A stretch of 64,000 nucleotides of DNA from Halopseudomonas bauzanensis (GTDB lineage Bacteria > Pseudomonadota > Gammaproteobacteria > Pseudomonadales > Pseudomonadaceae): NCBI RefSeq assembly GCF_900114735.1, contig NZ_FOUA01000001.1, positions 62,001 to 126,000 on the forward strand. Reading direction: 5' to 3'. Positions 1-8,471 of the stretch are shown one piece after another (the stretch's first letter is position 1; each line of letters begins with the position of its first letter). Below the pieces are notes generated by a model that had not been told where the DNA came from, did not search any database, and was given only the letters and a program-made list of their open reading frames with translations. The position numbers and the translations under genes are program-made.

Positions 1-15
1 TTCATTCAGGGGCAT
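1..15 (-). CDS. Start of a gene leaving the window (first five codons only)
   Basis: Read on the minus strand, an ATG at 15 opens a frame reading Met-Pro-Leu-Asn-Glu to the window edge. A Shine-Dalgarno-like AGGAG lies about seven bases upstream (around 23-27). Another ATG at 22 is closed by a stop after six codons, so it is not the start. Too little is visible to name a product. It follows nrdJb in the same direction after a gap of about 235 bases. Confidence 0.35.
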
Positions 16-210
16 GGGTCATCTCCTATGGCTGCCCGGTATTATCCCTGCGTATGGCTGAATATGTAACCGTTGGCTGTTAACGCGAGGTGGCGACCTC
101 ACCGACCAGCGCGAGTAGCGGCCCTGCGGCAATGACTGTGACAGCCATGGGCGAAGCGCATGAAGGTAGGAACAATGGCCGGCGAGCGCCAGCGGGGTAA
201 AGGCAGGACA

Positions 211-233
211 CTGCGCCGGTAGCCCCGGCGCAG
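211..233 (-). terminator. GC-rich hairpin after nrdJb
   Basis: A nine-base-pair perfect stem (CTGCGCCGG / CCGGCGCAG) with a five-base loop lies 17 bases past the nrdJb stop. The bases that follow on the minus strand are not T-rich, so it would be a weak intrinsic terminator or a 3'-end stabilising hairpin. The rest of 16-249 shows no gene. Confidence 0.45.
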
Positions 234-249
234 TGGAATCGTCAGACCA

Positions 250-945
250 TCAGCCGCACTTGCTGTCGCCGCAGGCCAGGCAGGTGAGACAGCCGTCCAT
301 CTGCACCGCGGCCTTGGTGTGGCATTTGCCGCACATCTGCGCGCCGGCCGGGTAGGCTTCGGCACTGTCGTCACAGTCCGCTGCCGCCTGGGCTGGGGCG
401 TTGATGCTGGTGAACTCGGCCCGCTTCTGCTCCAGATAGGCACGCTGGTGCTCGTCCATCCCATCCTCAAGCATGCCTATGCGCTTGAGGTGCTGCTCCA
501 GCACATCGCCGATTTCCGCAACCAGCGAGGGCATCCAGCGGCCGCCACGCTTCATGTAACCGCCCTTGGGATCGAATACGCTGTTCAACTCTTCGACCAG
601 GAAGGTGCAGTCGCCACCCTTGCGGAAGACTGCGGAGATGATCAGTGTCAGCGCCGAGATCCACTGGTAATGCTCCATGTTCTTCGAGTTGATGAATATC
701 TCGAAGGGCCGGCGGGTTTCATGGTCGCTGCCGGGGTTGAGCACCACGTCATTGATGGTGACGTAGATGGCATGCTCGGAGGTTGGCGTCTTGATCTTGT
801 AGGTCGAGCCTTCGAGGAACTCGGGGCGTTTGAGCTTCTCGTGCATTTCGACATAGGTGGGCGCAGCCGGTTCGGGCGCCTTGGCCGGCTCGTCCGGCTT
901 GACCACTGCGTAGTCGACAATCTTGCTGGTTATCTTGAGTGCCAT
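250..945 (-). CDS. nrdJb: NrdJb, accessory subunit of class II ribonucleotide reductase
   Basis: Second part of the split adenosylcobalamin-dependent ribonucleotide reductase typical of Pseudomonas, in which NrdJa carries the catalytic barrel and NrdJb is needed for full activity. The C-terminus holds a dense cysteine cluster (Cys207, 210, 221, 224, 227 and 232, numbered from the Met at 951), fitting a zinc site and/or redox-active thiols that re-reduce the active site. The Met at 945 is preferred over 951 because an AAGGA lies eight bases before it and only two before the upstream one. It follows nrdJa by 74 bases and is very likely co-transcribed. Confidence 0.88.
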   Translation of the reverse strand: MALKITSKIVDYAVVKPDEPAKAPEPAAPTYVEMHEKLKRPEFLEGSTYKIKTPTSEHAIYVTINDVVLNPGSDHETRRPFEIFINSKNMEHYQWISALTLIISAVFRKGGDCTFLVEELNSVFDPKGGYMKRGGRWMPSLVAEIGDVLEQHLKRIGMLEDGMDEHQRAYLEQKRAEFTSINAPAQAAADCDDSAEAYPAGAQMCGKCHTKAAVQMDGCLTCLACGDSKCG

Positions 946-1019
946 GTCCATCTTCCTTGCCCCGCGCCTTGGCGGGGCTGTGTTGTTTGTTCAGCCGTGC
1001 AATGCAGTAATCCAGCGGC

Positions 1020-3173
1020 TCAGAATTTGCCGTAGTAGCCTTCCTTGAGCGCATCATACAGATTGGCGGCGGAATGCATTTCGCCGTCGTATTCGATTTC
1101 TTCCCCGCCCTTGGCCTCGATGATGCTGCCGTCTTCCAGCTTGAAGCGGTAGGTGGTGTTGGCCAGGTCCTGTTCCTTCACCAGCACGCCCTGGAAGGCC
1201 TCAGGGTTGAAGCGGAAGGTGGTGCAGCCCTTCAAACCCTTGTGGTAGGCATACAGGTAGATATCCTTGAAGTCCTCGTAGGGATAATCCGTCGGCACGT
1301 TGGCGGTCTTGGAAATCGACGAATCGATCCACTTCTGCGCCGCAGCCTGCACGTCCACGTGCTCGGTGGGCTTCACGTCATCGGCAGCGATGAAATAATC
1401 CGGCAGGTTGCGCGAGGCAGCTTCCATGTCCGGCAGCGCCTGGGGATCGATGAATTCCCGATAGGCCAGCAGCTCGAAGCTGAACACGTCGACCTTTTCC
1501 TTGGATTTCTTGCCTTCGCGGATCACGTTGCGGAAATAGTGATGGGCGAAGCTCGGCTCGATGCCATTGGAGGCGTTGTTGGCCAGCGACAGGGAGATGG
1601 TGCCGGTGGGGGCGATGGAGCTGTGATGGGTAAAGCGCGAACCCTGTTCCGCCAACGCCTCGACCAAGGCCGCATCTTCACCCGCGACCTGCTGCATGTA
1701 GCGGCTGTACTTGGCCCAGAGCACCTTGCCCTTGATCTGCTGACCGACCTTGAAGCCGTCCCTCTGCATTTCCGGACGCTTGGCGAGCATGGCACCCGTG
1801 ATGGTGAACTCTTCTTCCATGATCGGCGCCGGGCCCTTCTCCTCACTGAGCTTGAGACCGGTGCGCCAGCCCTGCAGGGCCATTTCGCGGGAGACCTGCT
1901 CGGTGAATTCCAGCGACTGTGCATCGCCATACTTCATGCACAGCATGGTCATGGTCGAGCCCAGACCGAGGAAACCCATGCCGTGGCGGCGCTTGCGGAA
2001 AATCTCATTGCGCTGCTCTTCCAATGGCAGGCCATTGATCTCGACCACGTTGTCCAGCATGCGGGTGAAGATGTCCACCACCTTGCGGTATTCGTCCCAA
2101 TCGAACCGGGCTTTATCGGTGAAGGGATCGCGTACGAACAGGGTCAGGTTGATCGAGCCCAGCAGGCAGGCGCCATAGGGCGGCAGCGGCTGCTCGCCAC
2201 AGGGGTTGGTGGCACGGATTTCCTCGCAGAACCAGTTGTTGTTCATCTGGTTGACTCGGTCGATCAGGATGAAACCGGGCTCGGCGAAGTCGTAGGTGGA
2301 GGTCATGATCATGTCCCAGATGCGCCGCGCCTTCATGGTGCGGAACACGCGGCAGGCTACCAGGCCGTCGTCGCGGGTCACATAACGTTCGTTGCTTGGC
2401 CACTCACGCCAGATCACCTGCTCGGCATCGTTGACATCGATCTTGTCTGCTTCGGCTTCGCCGATGCCCAGCGGGAAGGCCAGTTTCCATTCGCTGTCGG
2501 ACTCCACCGCCTGCATGAACTCCTCGGTGATCAGCAGCGACAGGTTGAACTGACGCAGGCGACCGCCCTCGCGCTTGGCGCGGATGAAGTCCGCCACGTC
2601 CGGATGACCCACATCGAAAGTCGCCATCTGCGCACCACGACGGCCACCGGCGGACGACACGGTGAAGCACATCTTGTCGTAGATATCCATGAACGACAGC
2701 GGGCCGGAAGTGTAGGCGCCAGCGCCGGAGACATAAGCACCGCGGGGCCGCAGGGTGGAGAATTCATAGCCGATGCCGCAGCCGGCCTTCAGCGTCAGGC
2801 CGGCCTCGTGCAGCTTGGACAGGATATCGTCCATGGAGTCGCCGATGGTCGCCGAGACGGTGCAGTTGATGGTCGAGGTCGCAGGCTTGTGTTCCAGCGC
2901 GCCGGCGTTGGAGGTGATGCGGCCGGCGGGGATGGCACCATGGCGCAGCGCCCAGAGAAACTTGTCATACCACTCTTCGCGCAGCTCCGGCAGCTCGACT
3001 TCGGCCAGGGCGCGGGCGACACGCTGATAGGTCTCATCGACGGTCTGGTCGATGGCTACGCCATCCTTGGTCTTGAGCCGATATTTGGTATCCCAGATAT
3101 CTTCCGAGGCCGGCTGCATGGGAATGTTGGTTACGACATTATGCAGACGTTGCACCTTGGCTGTTTGACTCAT
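1020..3173 (-). CDS. nrdJa: NrdJa, class II (B12-dependent) ribonucleoside-diphosphate reductase
   Basis: Reduces ribonucleotides to deoxyribonucleotides using a radical generated from adenosylcobalamin, so it needs no oxygen. The ten-stranded barrel landmarks are visible: Cys105 in the STINCT motif and the finger loop with Asn-Pro-Cys326-Gly-Glu328, followed by PYGACLLGSINL (numbering from the Met at 3176). The protein ends without a C-terminal cysteine tail; that function is presumably supplied by NrdJb downstream. Two Met codons are adjacent in frame at 3176 and 3173; the second is better spaced from the AGGAG. Full length for the split form. Confidence 0.93.
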   Translation of the reverse strand: MSQTAKVQRLHNVVTNIPMQPASEDIWDTKYRLKTKDGVAIDQTVDETYQRVARALAEVELPELREEWYDKFLWALRHGAIPAGRITSNAGALEHKPATSTINCTVSATIGDSMDDILSKLHEAGLTLKAGCGIGYEFSTLRPRGAYVSGAGAYTSGPLSFMDIYDKMCFTVSSAGGRRGAQMATFDVGHPDVADFIRAKREGGRLRQFNLSLLITEEFMQAVESDSEWKLAFPLGIGEAEADKIDVNDAEQVIWREWPSNERYVTRDDGLVACRVFRTMKARRIWDMIMTSTYDFAEPGFILIDRVNQMNNNWFCEEIRATNPCGEQPLPPYGACLLGSINLTLFVRDPFTDKARFDWDEYRKVVDIFTRMLDNVVEINGLPLEEQRNEIFRKRRHGMGFLGLGSTMTMLCMKYGDAQSLEFTEQVSREMALQGWRTGLKLSEEKGPAPIMEEEFTITGAMLAKRPEMQRDGFKVGQQIKGKVLWAKYSRYMQQVAGEDAALVEALAEQGSRFTHHSSIAPTGTISLSLANNASNGIEPSFAHHYFRNVIREGKKSKEKVDVFSFELLAYREFIDPQALPDMEAASRNLPDYFIAADDVKPTEHVDVQAAAQKWIDSSISKTANVPTDYPYEDFKDIYLYAYHKGLKGCTTFRFNPEAFQGVLVKEQDLANTTYRFKLEDGSIIEAKGGEEIEYDGEMHSAANLYDALKEGYYGKF

Positions 3174-3245
3174 CATATTCTCCTGGAATCAGTGCTGTCC
3201 GGGCTTGACAAACGTTCACGCCTGCTCACCCCTGCACCTGAAAAA

Positions 3246-3266
3246 CACTACTGGTTGTGCGTAGTG
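3246..3266 (-). promoter_or_regulatory. Dyad upstream of nrdJa, possible NrdR-type operator
   Basis: CACTAC (3246-3251) and GTAGTG (3261-3266) form a perfect six-base inverted repeat around nine bases. Within it, ACACTA-N4-TTGTG (3245-3259) resembles an NrdR box, the repressor site found before ribonucleotide reductase genes. It lies about 75 bases before the nrdJa start. A clear second box at the usual spacing was not found, so the assignment is tentative. Confidence 0.4.
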
Positions 3267-3359
3267 CGAATCCTAGACCCAGATATGGTAAAGATCAACA
3301 ACAAAGGAAACCTGAAAATGCGGCCTGGAGATCTTGACTTGCATGCAGGCCGCGACAGC

Positions 3360-3950
3360 TCAGGCGGTGACCGCCGAGCCATCTATCGGAAAGAAATGTC
3401 CGTCACTCCATACGCCGATGCGGGGCTGGCCATCGACCTGTTCCTCGACCGCCAGGTCCGCCAGTTCATAGAATACGTTGCGATGGATCAGCGCCCGCAG
3501 GTTGCTGCGCAGCAGCACGTAGGGTGAAGGTTCGCTGGTGTCGGCATCCACTCGGACGGTGATCGGATGCATCTCGCCAGCCAGCACACTGTGGCCCAGG
3601 CTGGTGAAGAAGGTCAGACGCTGTTCGCGGCCCTGCCCCTCCACCTCCAGCCGTACCGCAACGAAGGGGACATCATCGACCCGGATGGCCCAGCGCTCCA
3701 CCGGCGTGACCAGGTAATAGCGGCCATCTTCATCCAGCCGCAGAATGCCGGAAAACAGCTGCGCCAGGGACTTGCGGCTGATGGGTCCGCCTTCGTGATA
3801 CCAGGTGCCGTCACGGGCAATGTGCATATCCAGCTCACCGCTGAAATCCGGATGCCACAGATGCACTGGCGCCGGCTCGCGTGCGTCGCCGGTACTCGAC
3901 TCAGGCAAACTGTCGAGCAGCGACTGGGGTGGTGGTGGTCGGTTGTCCAT
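3360..3950 (-). CDS. DUF1285 domain protein
   Basis: A 196-residue protein recognised as DUF1285 from its conserved stretches (LWHPDFSGELDM, GTWYHEGGPI, SLAQLFSGIL, DGRYYLVTPVERW). The family is widespread in Proteobacteria and has no assigned biochemical role that I know of. There is no signal peptide or membrane segment, so it is probably cytosolic. It is the last of three same-strand genes (radical SAM, DUF4823, DUF1285), 23 bases after the lipoprotein gene, which suggests co-transcription. Nothing looks truncated. Confidence 0.85.
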   Translation of the reverse strand: MDNRPPPPQSLLDSLPESSTGDAREPAPVHLWHPDFSGELDMHIARDGTWYHEGGPISRKSLAQLFSGILRLDEDGRYYLVTPVERWAIRVDDVPFVAVRLEVEGQGREQRLTFFTSLGHSVLAGEMHPITVRVDADTSEPSPYVLLRSNLRALIHRNVFYELADLAVEEQVDGQPRIGVWSDGHFFPIDGSAVTA

Positions 3951-3973
3951 AGGGTGCCTCGATCTCGGAATGG

Positions 3974-4588
3974 CTAGGGTCTGCCCAGCAATTGACGGGT
4001 ATAGTCTTCCATCGGTTCCCGCAGCAGACCTTCCGGACGGGTTTTGTAGAATGCGAGAAAGCCGGTGCGGCTGGTGATGGTGGCAAAATCGATGAGCCGC
4101 TCGGTGCCCGCTTCCAGCAGCATCAATTGCAACACCACTGCATCGCGCCCCACATGGCCTGCACTGGCCTGCTCCGCGGTCGGCTGCGCGCCGGCGCTGC
4201 TCTGGGCGCTGGCGAAGCGGGTGTACAGCAGATAATCCAGCCCCTGTTGTCGGGTATGCAGCAACGCCTCATCCAGCCCCAACGGCTGTTCCGCGCGCCG
4301 CACCAGGGGAAAGACCTGCACTGCGGCGGCAAATCCTTCCTCGGCGAGAATGTTCGGGCGCGCATAGGCATGACCGACTGGCACGAAGTGACTCTGCGCT
4401 ATGTAGAATCGCGAGTCGGCCTGCAGGCGGAAGTTGCCGCTGCGGGTGATCTGATAGCGATCCAGCAGCCCGGCATCGCTGAGGTAGAAGCGCCCTTCCT
4501 CCTTCATCTGCGAGGGCGTACAACCCCAGGCCAGCACGGCCAGCGCCAGCACCGCAGTAATTCGGGACAGCGATATCATCGGTTTCAT
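3974..4588 (-). CDS. DUF4823 lipoprotein
   Basis: A 204-residue protein with a hydrophobic N-terminal signal ending in a lipobox (LAWGC, Cys23), so it should be exported and lipidated; no Asp follows the Cys, which favours outer-membrane sorting by Lol. The mature part matches the DUF4823 family (FYIAQSHFVPVGHAYARP region), known mainly from Pseudomonas relatives and of unknown function. Its start overlaps the stop of the radical SAM gene by four bases, showing translational coupling. Confidence 0.83.
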   Translation of the reverse strand: MKPMISLSRITAVLALAVLAWGCTPSQMKEEGRFYLSDAGLLDRYQITRSGNFRLQADSRFYIAQSHFVPVGHAYARPNILAEEGFAAAVQVFPLVRRAEQPLGLDEALLHTRQQGLDYLLYTRFASAQSSAGAQPTAEQASAGHVGRDAVVLQLMLLEAGTERLIDFATITSRTGFLAFYKTRPEGLLREPMEDYTRQLLGRP

Positions 4589-5484
4589 AATCCACGCATC
4601 CGCTCGGGGCGCAGCCCGGCCTGTTCCGGTTGCTCGATGGCCTGACGCACCTGCGCCAGCAGACGCGGCTGGTCAGCACCCAGTATCCCTTTGAGCACCA
4701 GATAGTTCGATGCATGGTCGCTGCGAAAAACCGTATTGTTCAGCTCCAGGGCAGACAGGAGCATCTCGATCTCACGAAACAGTCCCAGCTGATCGAGGGG
4801 CTGGAAGTCAGGGAAACGCGCCTGGTAGCGCTCCATGCCATGGGGAAAGCTGACCACCAGTGTGGACAGGAAATCCGGCTGGGTCAGGTTCATCAACCGG
4901 GCTGAGTTCGCCGCATGCTGCTCGGACAGATTCCGGCCACCCAACCCGTTCAGAATCATCACCGAGGTCTGCAAGCCAGCCTCCTGGGCCTTGAGCAACG
5001 CCTCGGCAGTGGAATCGAAGGTCTCGCCCTTGTTCACCCGCTGCAACACCTCGTCATCACCAGACTCGGCACCGACATAGAGCATCTGCAGGCCGGCCTC
5101 GCGCAACTGTCTGAGTTCCTCTACGGATTTGCGGCGCAGATTGCGCGGCAGGCAATACGAGGTGACCCGCTGTACTTCCGGCATGTGCTCGCCTATCGCC
5201 TCGAGAATGCGTAGCAGGCGGTGAGTCGGCAACACCATGGCGTCGCCGTCGGCGAGAAACACCCGCTGCACGATCAACTGCTCGCCACTGCGGCGGATCT
5301 CATCCAGCACCTGCTGTTCGTCACGGGCGCGAAATTTCTTCTGCGGCGCAGTGTACATATCGCAGAAGGTGCACTGGTTCCATGAGCAGCCGTTAGTCAC
5401 CGGCAAGATCAGCGAATGCGCCTCGCTCGGCGGACGAAATACCGGCTCGATGTAGTCGATGGGAAAACGGGGCTGGGCTGACAT
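4585..5484 (-). CDS. Radical SAM protein
   Basis: A 299-residue radical SAM enzyme. Cys33, Cys38 and Cys41 form a CX4CX2C cluster rather than the common CX3CX2C spacing; these should bind the 4Fe-4S cluster that cleaves S-adenosylmethionine. The downstream segment (FLADGDAMVLPT, YVGAESGDDEVL) is typical of the Elp3/MiaB-like fold. The substrate is not known. It heads a three-gene set with DUF4823 and DUF1285. The upstream region 5485-5661 is shared with the divergent esterase gene. Confidence 0.82.
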   Translation of the reverse strand: MSAQPRFPIDYIEPVFRPPSEAHSLILPVTNGCSWNQCTFCDMYTAPQKKFRARDEQQVLDEIRRSGEQLIVQRVFLADGDAMVLPTHRLLRILEAIGEHMPEVQRVTSYCLPRNLRRKSVEELRQLREAGLQMLYVGAESGDDEVLQRVNKGETFDSTAEALLKAQEAGLQTSVMILNGLGGRNLSEQHAANSARLMNLTQPDFLSTLVVSFPHGMERYQARFPDFQPLDQLGLFREIEMLLSALELNNTVFRSDHASNYLVLKGILGADQPRLLAQVRQAIEQPEQAGLRPERMRGL

Positions 5485-5545
5485 GCATCACTCCAATCAA
5501 GGTTCGCTGCTCAGTTTACAGAATAGCCGGGCATACGCCCTCCCC

Positions 5546-5559
5546 GGTGATTGATCACC
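5546..5559. promoter_or_regulatory. Perfect palindrome between radical SAM and esterase genes
   Basis: GGTGAT-TG-ATCACC is a perfect 14-base inverted repeat in the 177-base divergent intergenic region. It could be a regulator-binding site acting on either gene. No regulator gene lies next to it, so the cognate protein is unknown. Confidence 0.35.
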
Positions 5560-5661
5560 CGTATGGGTTTAGCGCGCGGCTGATGATTCTTTTATGGTTT
5601 CCGTACCGAAAGAAGGCATTTTGCCAGGGTAATCGGCTGAATAATCATACGGATAATAACA

Positions 5662-7347
5662 ATGCGCAAAACAACCAGCATCACACCATCTCGCTTCATC
5701 CTGTCCACCCTATCGGCAGTGGTCATGGCTACCAGCCTGAGTGGCTGCCTGTCGGGAGGCGGTGGCGGCAGCAGTCATGACGGCGGCTCCGCTGAGAACC
5801 CACTGAAGGTCACCACCCAGCAGGGTGATTACATCGGGATCGAGCATGACGGCATGCGGGTATTCCGTGGCCTTCGCTACGGTGTAGCCGAGCGCTTTGC
5901 CGCGCCCGCTCTCCCGCCGGCTCACGCTGATGCCATCCAGTTGAGTGAAACCTTCGGCAGCAGTTGCCCGCAAGATGCCAGCCCCTTCGGTGAAGCAAGT
6001 CTGGATGAGGATTGCCTGTTCCTGAATGTCTATGCGCCGGAAGAGCCCGGGGAGTATCCGGTCATGGTCTGGGTCCACGGCGGCGCCTTCATTTATGGCT
6101 CCGGCGGTGCCAGTTACGAACCAGTGCGGCTGGTAGAGCAAGGCGTGGTAGTGGTGACCCTCAATTACCGCCTGGGTGCGTTGGGCTTCCTGCCCCATGT
6201 CGCGCTGGCAAATGCCAACTTCGGTCTGCAGGACCAGCAGCTGGCACTCCAGTGGGTCCAGGACAATATCGACCAGTTCGATGGCGATCCAGATAACGTC
6301 ACCCTTTTCGGCGAGTCTGCGGGCGGCCACAGCGTCATGAGTCAGCTGGCCTCACCGGGCGCAGCGGGCCTGTTCCACAAGGCCATCGTGCAGAGTGGTT
6401 CCTACAACGGCGCGCAGGTACCGCTGGGGGATATCCCCCTGGGGCTGGACACTGTCATTCCGGGCGGCCAGAGCTTGTTTGGCCTCCCCACCATTGCCCA
6501 GACCACTTGTAGAGATACCCCGGATGCGCAACTGCTGCAATGCCTGGGAGACTTATCCGTACGGGAGCTGCTCGATGCCCAGCCGGGCAATATTCTCCCT
6601 GTCACCAACACCGCGACGCTCCCCCGGTCGATCAACCAGGCATTGGCCAGCGGGGAGTTCAATGAGGTCCCGGTGATGATGGGCAGCAACCTGGATGAAG
6701 GCGCGCTATTTACCCTGCTGGCACTGGGAGACGGCGAGGATCTGTTCACCCCGGCGGGCTATACCGCCGCTGTCGCCAAGCTGCTGACAGAAGACCCAAC
6801 CCTGGACGCCGGCCAGATCGCCGATGATTATGCCGCAGAGCAACCCACCGGCCCCCTGCAGTTCGTCAATGCCTATTCGGCAATCGGTACCGACTGGCGC
6901 TTCAACTGCCCGAACAACAACCAGTGGAACCTGTTACAGAGCCAAGTGGATACCTGGGGTTACTGGTTTGCTGATCGCAACGCACCAAATATTCTTGCCG
7001 GTGTAACGGCGCCCTTCCCCCTGGGTGCTGCTCATTCCTTCGAGATTCAATACGTGTTGAGCTCCGAACAGACACTGATTGACCGTGGCGCCGGAGAAGA
7101 TCAGCTCGCCCTGGCGGAACATATGGCCCGCTACTGGACCAATTTCGCCAAATACGGCGACGACCCAGCCATCGGCCCCAATGGCACTGACGGCGCAGCG
7201 GAAGCGGTGGAATGGCCACGTCTGACGTCAGGCGGGCAGATCCTGCGCCTTGACGCTCCGACCCCGGCCGCGGTCGATCAGAGCGCCTTCAACACAGCCC
7301 ACCAATGCGCTTACTGGGAGAACCCGCCGCGCATTCCCCTGGGGTAA
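5662..7347 (+). CDS. Exported carboxylesterase (type B carboxylesterase/lipase family)
   Basis: A 561-residue alpha/beta hydrolase of the carboxylesterase type B (para-nitrobenzyl esterase) family. The N-terminus is a lipoprotein-like signal (ATSLSGC, Cys29) followed by a Gly/Ser linker. The catalytic triad is visible: Ser219 in GESAGG, Glu346 in NLDEG and His458 in AAHSFE. Other family marks are the EDCLFLNVY box and the oxyanion-hole HGGAF. The likely reaction is hydrolysis of carboxylic esters outside the cytoplasm; the natural substrate cannot be read from sequence. It stands alone and converges with the amidohydrolase gene. Confidence 0.9.
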   Translation: MRKTTSITPSRFILSTLSAVVMATSLSGCLSGGGGGSSHDGGSAENPLKVTTQQGDYIGIEHDGMRVFRGLRYGVAERFAAPALPPAHADAIQLSETFGSSCPQDASPFGEASLDEDCLFLNVYAPEEPGEYPVMVWVHGGAFIYGSGGASYEPVRLVEQGVVVVTLNYRLGALGFLPHVALANANFGLQDQQLALQWVQDNIDQFDGDPDNVTLFGESAGGHSVMSQLASPGAAGLFHKAIVQSGSYNGAQVPLGDIPLGLDTVIPGGQSLFGLPTIAQTTCRDTPDAQLLQCLGDLSVRELLDAQPGNILPVTNTATLPRSINQALASGEFNEVPVMMGSNLDEGALFTLLALGDGEDLFTPAGYTAAVAKLLTEDPTLDAGQIADDYAAEQPTGPLQFVNAYSAIGTDWRFNCPNNNQWNLLQSQVDTWGYWFADRNAPNILAGVTAPFPLGAAHSFEIQYVLSSEQTLIDRGAGEDQLALAEHMARYWTNFAKYGDDPAIGPNGTDGAAEAVEWPRLTSGGQILRLDAPTPAAVDQSAFNTAHQCAYWENPPRIPLG

Positions 7348-7359
7348 GGCAGGCTCCAG

Positions 7360-7388
7360 CCGTGGCATCGAATCAGTCGATGCCACGG
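7360..7388. terminator. Hairpin between convergent esterase and amidohydrolase genes
   Basis: A perfect 12-base-pair stem (CCGTGGCATCGA and its complement) with a five-base loop lies 12 bases after the esterase stop and ends just before the amidohydrolase stop. There is no long T tract on either side, but position and stability suit a shared bidirectional terminator. Confidence 0.6.
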
Positions 7389-7389
7389 T

Positions 7390-8403
7390 TCAGTTATCCT
7401 GGCTCTGCCGTGGCAGGATCGCCAGGAAATTACTCCCCGCCACCTTGTGCGCCACCGTCTCGGGCAAGGCATCGAGGAAAACGTCGAAGCCGCTCATGTA
7501 CTCCCCCAGACTGCCGAACTTGCCCACCACATCCGAGCCGATCATGAAGCGATCCGGGAAGCGTTCGACCAGTTGCAGCCAGCGCGGGTCCGGCTTGCCT
7601 TCGCTGTCGAGCAGGTAAGGCTCCAGCATGGTCCACGACAGGTCGATATACAGGTTCGGATACAGCCCGAGCAATCGCTCCACCTCATCGAACAGGAATG
7701 TCAGCTTCTCCTGGTGACGATGGATTTCCTTGCTGGTGCCGGCATGGGCCCAAATGAAGCGTACCTGTGGATGGTCACGCAGGGACTCTTCCAGCTCCGG
7801 CAGATACAGCGGATTGCGCTCACGCTTGGAGGTGATATTGCTGTGGATCATCACCGGCAGATCATACTCGGCGGCCAGGTAGTAGATCCGGTCCATGGCC
7901 TCGCTGTTGGCGCGGGGCACCTCGCTGTTGGTCAGTGCGGTCAGGTCGTCATGGCGGGTGAATACCTCACCGATGCCCTGCCACATGCCCGGATAGGTCT
8001 CCAGCAGGCGGCGCAGGTGCTCATCGGAGTTCTTGTCGTTGGGGTTGAAACCAGAGAGGAAGGGATGAAAACGCGACCGCTGTTTTTCATCCAGTTTTTC
8101 CAGCGCATGAGCGACGATGTAATCCGTTGCGCTGAACCAGTATGCCCCTGCGTCATCCCCAGCGTAATAACGCGGCCGACGTGGTTCATTTTCATGCCAT
8201 TTCTTGGCTACCGGAACACCGCTGATCATGGCGTGGCGGATATTGTGCTCATCCATCTGCTTTAACAGCTCGGTCATGCCGTCGGTTTCCTGGAAGAAGT
8301 CGACGTAATGCAGATGGGCATCGGTATAACTGTAGTCACGCGCCTGGGCGGGCAAGACCGCCAGCGCGGCGAGGAGACACAAGGCAGAACGGAAAGGCGG
8401 CAA
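7390..8403 (-). CDS. Amidohydrolase-family protein with signal peptide
   Basis: A 337-residue metal-dependent hydrolase of the amidohydrolase superfamily. An early DAHLHYVDFF motif supplies the metal-binding His-X-His, and a late IGSDVVGKFG supplies the conserved Asp. I place the start at a TTG (8403): it has an AGGAG seven bases upstream and gives a normal signal peptide (LCLLAALAVLPAQA). The longer in-frame reading to 8634 would run into the TetR gene. Substrate unknown. It is probably expressed with or next to the upstream TetR gene, 68 bases away. Confidence 0.78.
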   Translation of the reverse strand: MPPFRSALCLLAALAVLPAQARDYSYTDAHLHYVDFFQETDGMTELLKQMDEHNIRHAMISGVPVAKKWHENEPRRPRYYAGDDAGAYWFSATDYIVAHALEKLDEKQRSRFHPFLSGFNPNDKNSDEHLRRLLETYPGMWQGIGEVFTRHDDLTALTNSEVPRANSEAMDRIYYLAAEYDLPVMIHSNITSKRERNPLYLPELEESLRDHPQVRFIWAHAGTSKEIHRHQEKLTFLFDEVERLLGLYPNLYIDLSWTMLEPYLLDSEGKPDPRWLQLVERFPDRFMIGSDVVGKFGSLGEYMSGFDVFLDALPETVAHKVAGSNFLAILPRQSQDN

Positions 8404-8471
8404 GCGGGTACTCCTGTTCAAGTCGATTGCCCGGTAGACCCGCCGCTTCGCCTCAAGTTCACGCCCTGCCC

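Noticed and set aside
99-470. Minus/plus open frames at the left edge overlapping nrdJb
   Set aside because: Basic, Arg/Pro-rich composition typical of shadow frames; nrdJb is supported by its cysteine cluster and position.
3177-3359. Cobalamin riboswitch before the B12-dependent reductase
   Set aside because: The region is short and shows no B12-box-like sequence; such switches usually control B12-independent enzymes or B12 uptake.
1074-3527. Long plus-strand open frame (817 codons) opposite nrdJa
   Set aside because: It mirrors the codon structure of nrdJa, has no family resemblance and no ribosome site. High GC makes such antisense frames common.
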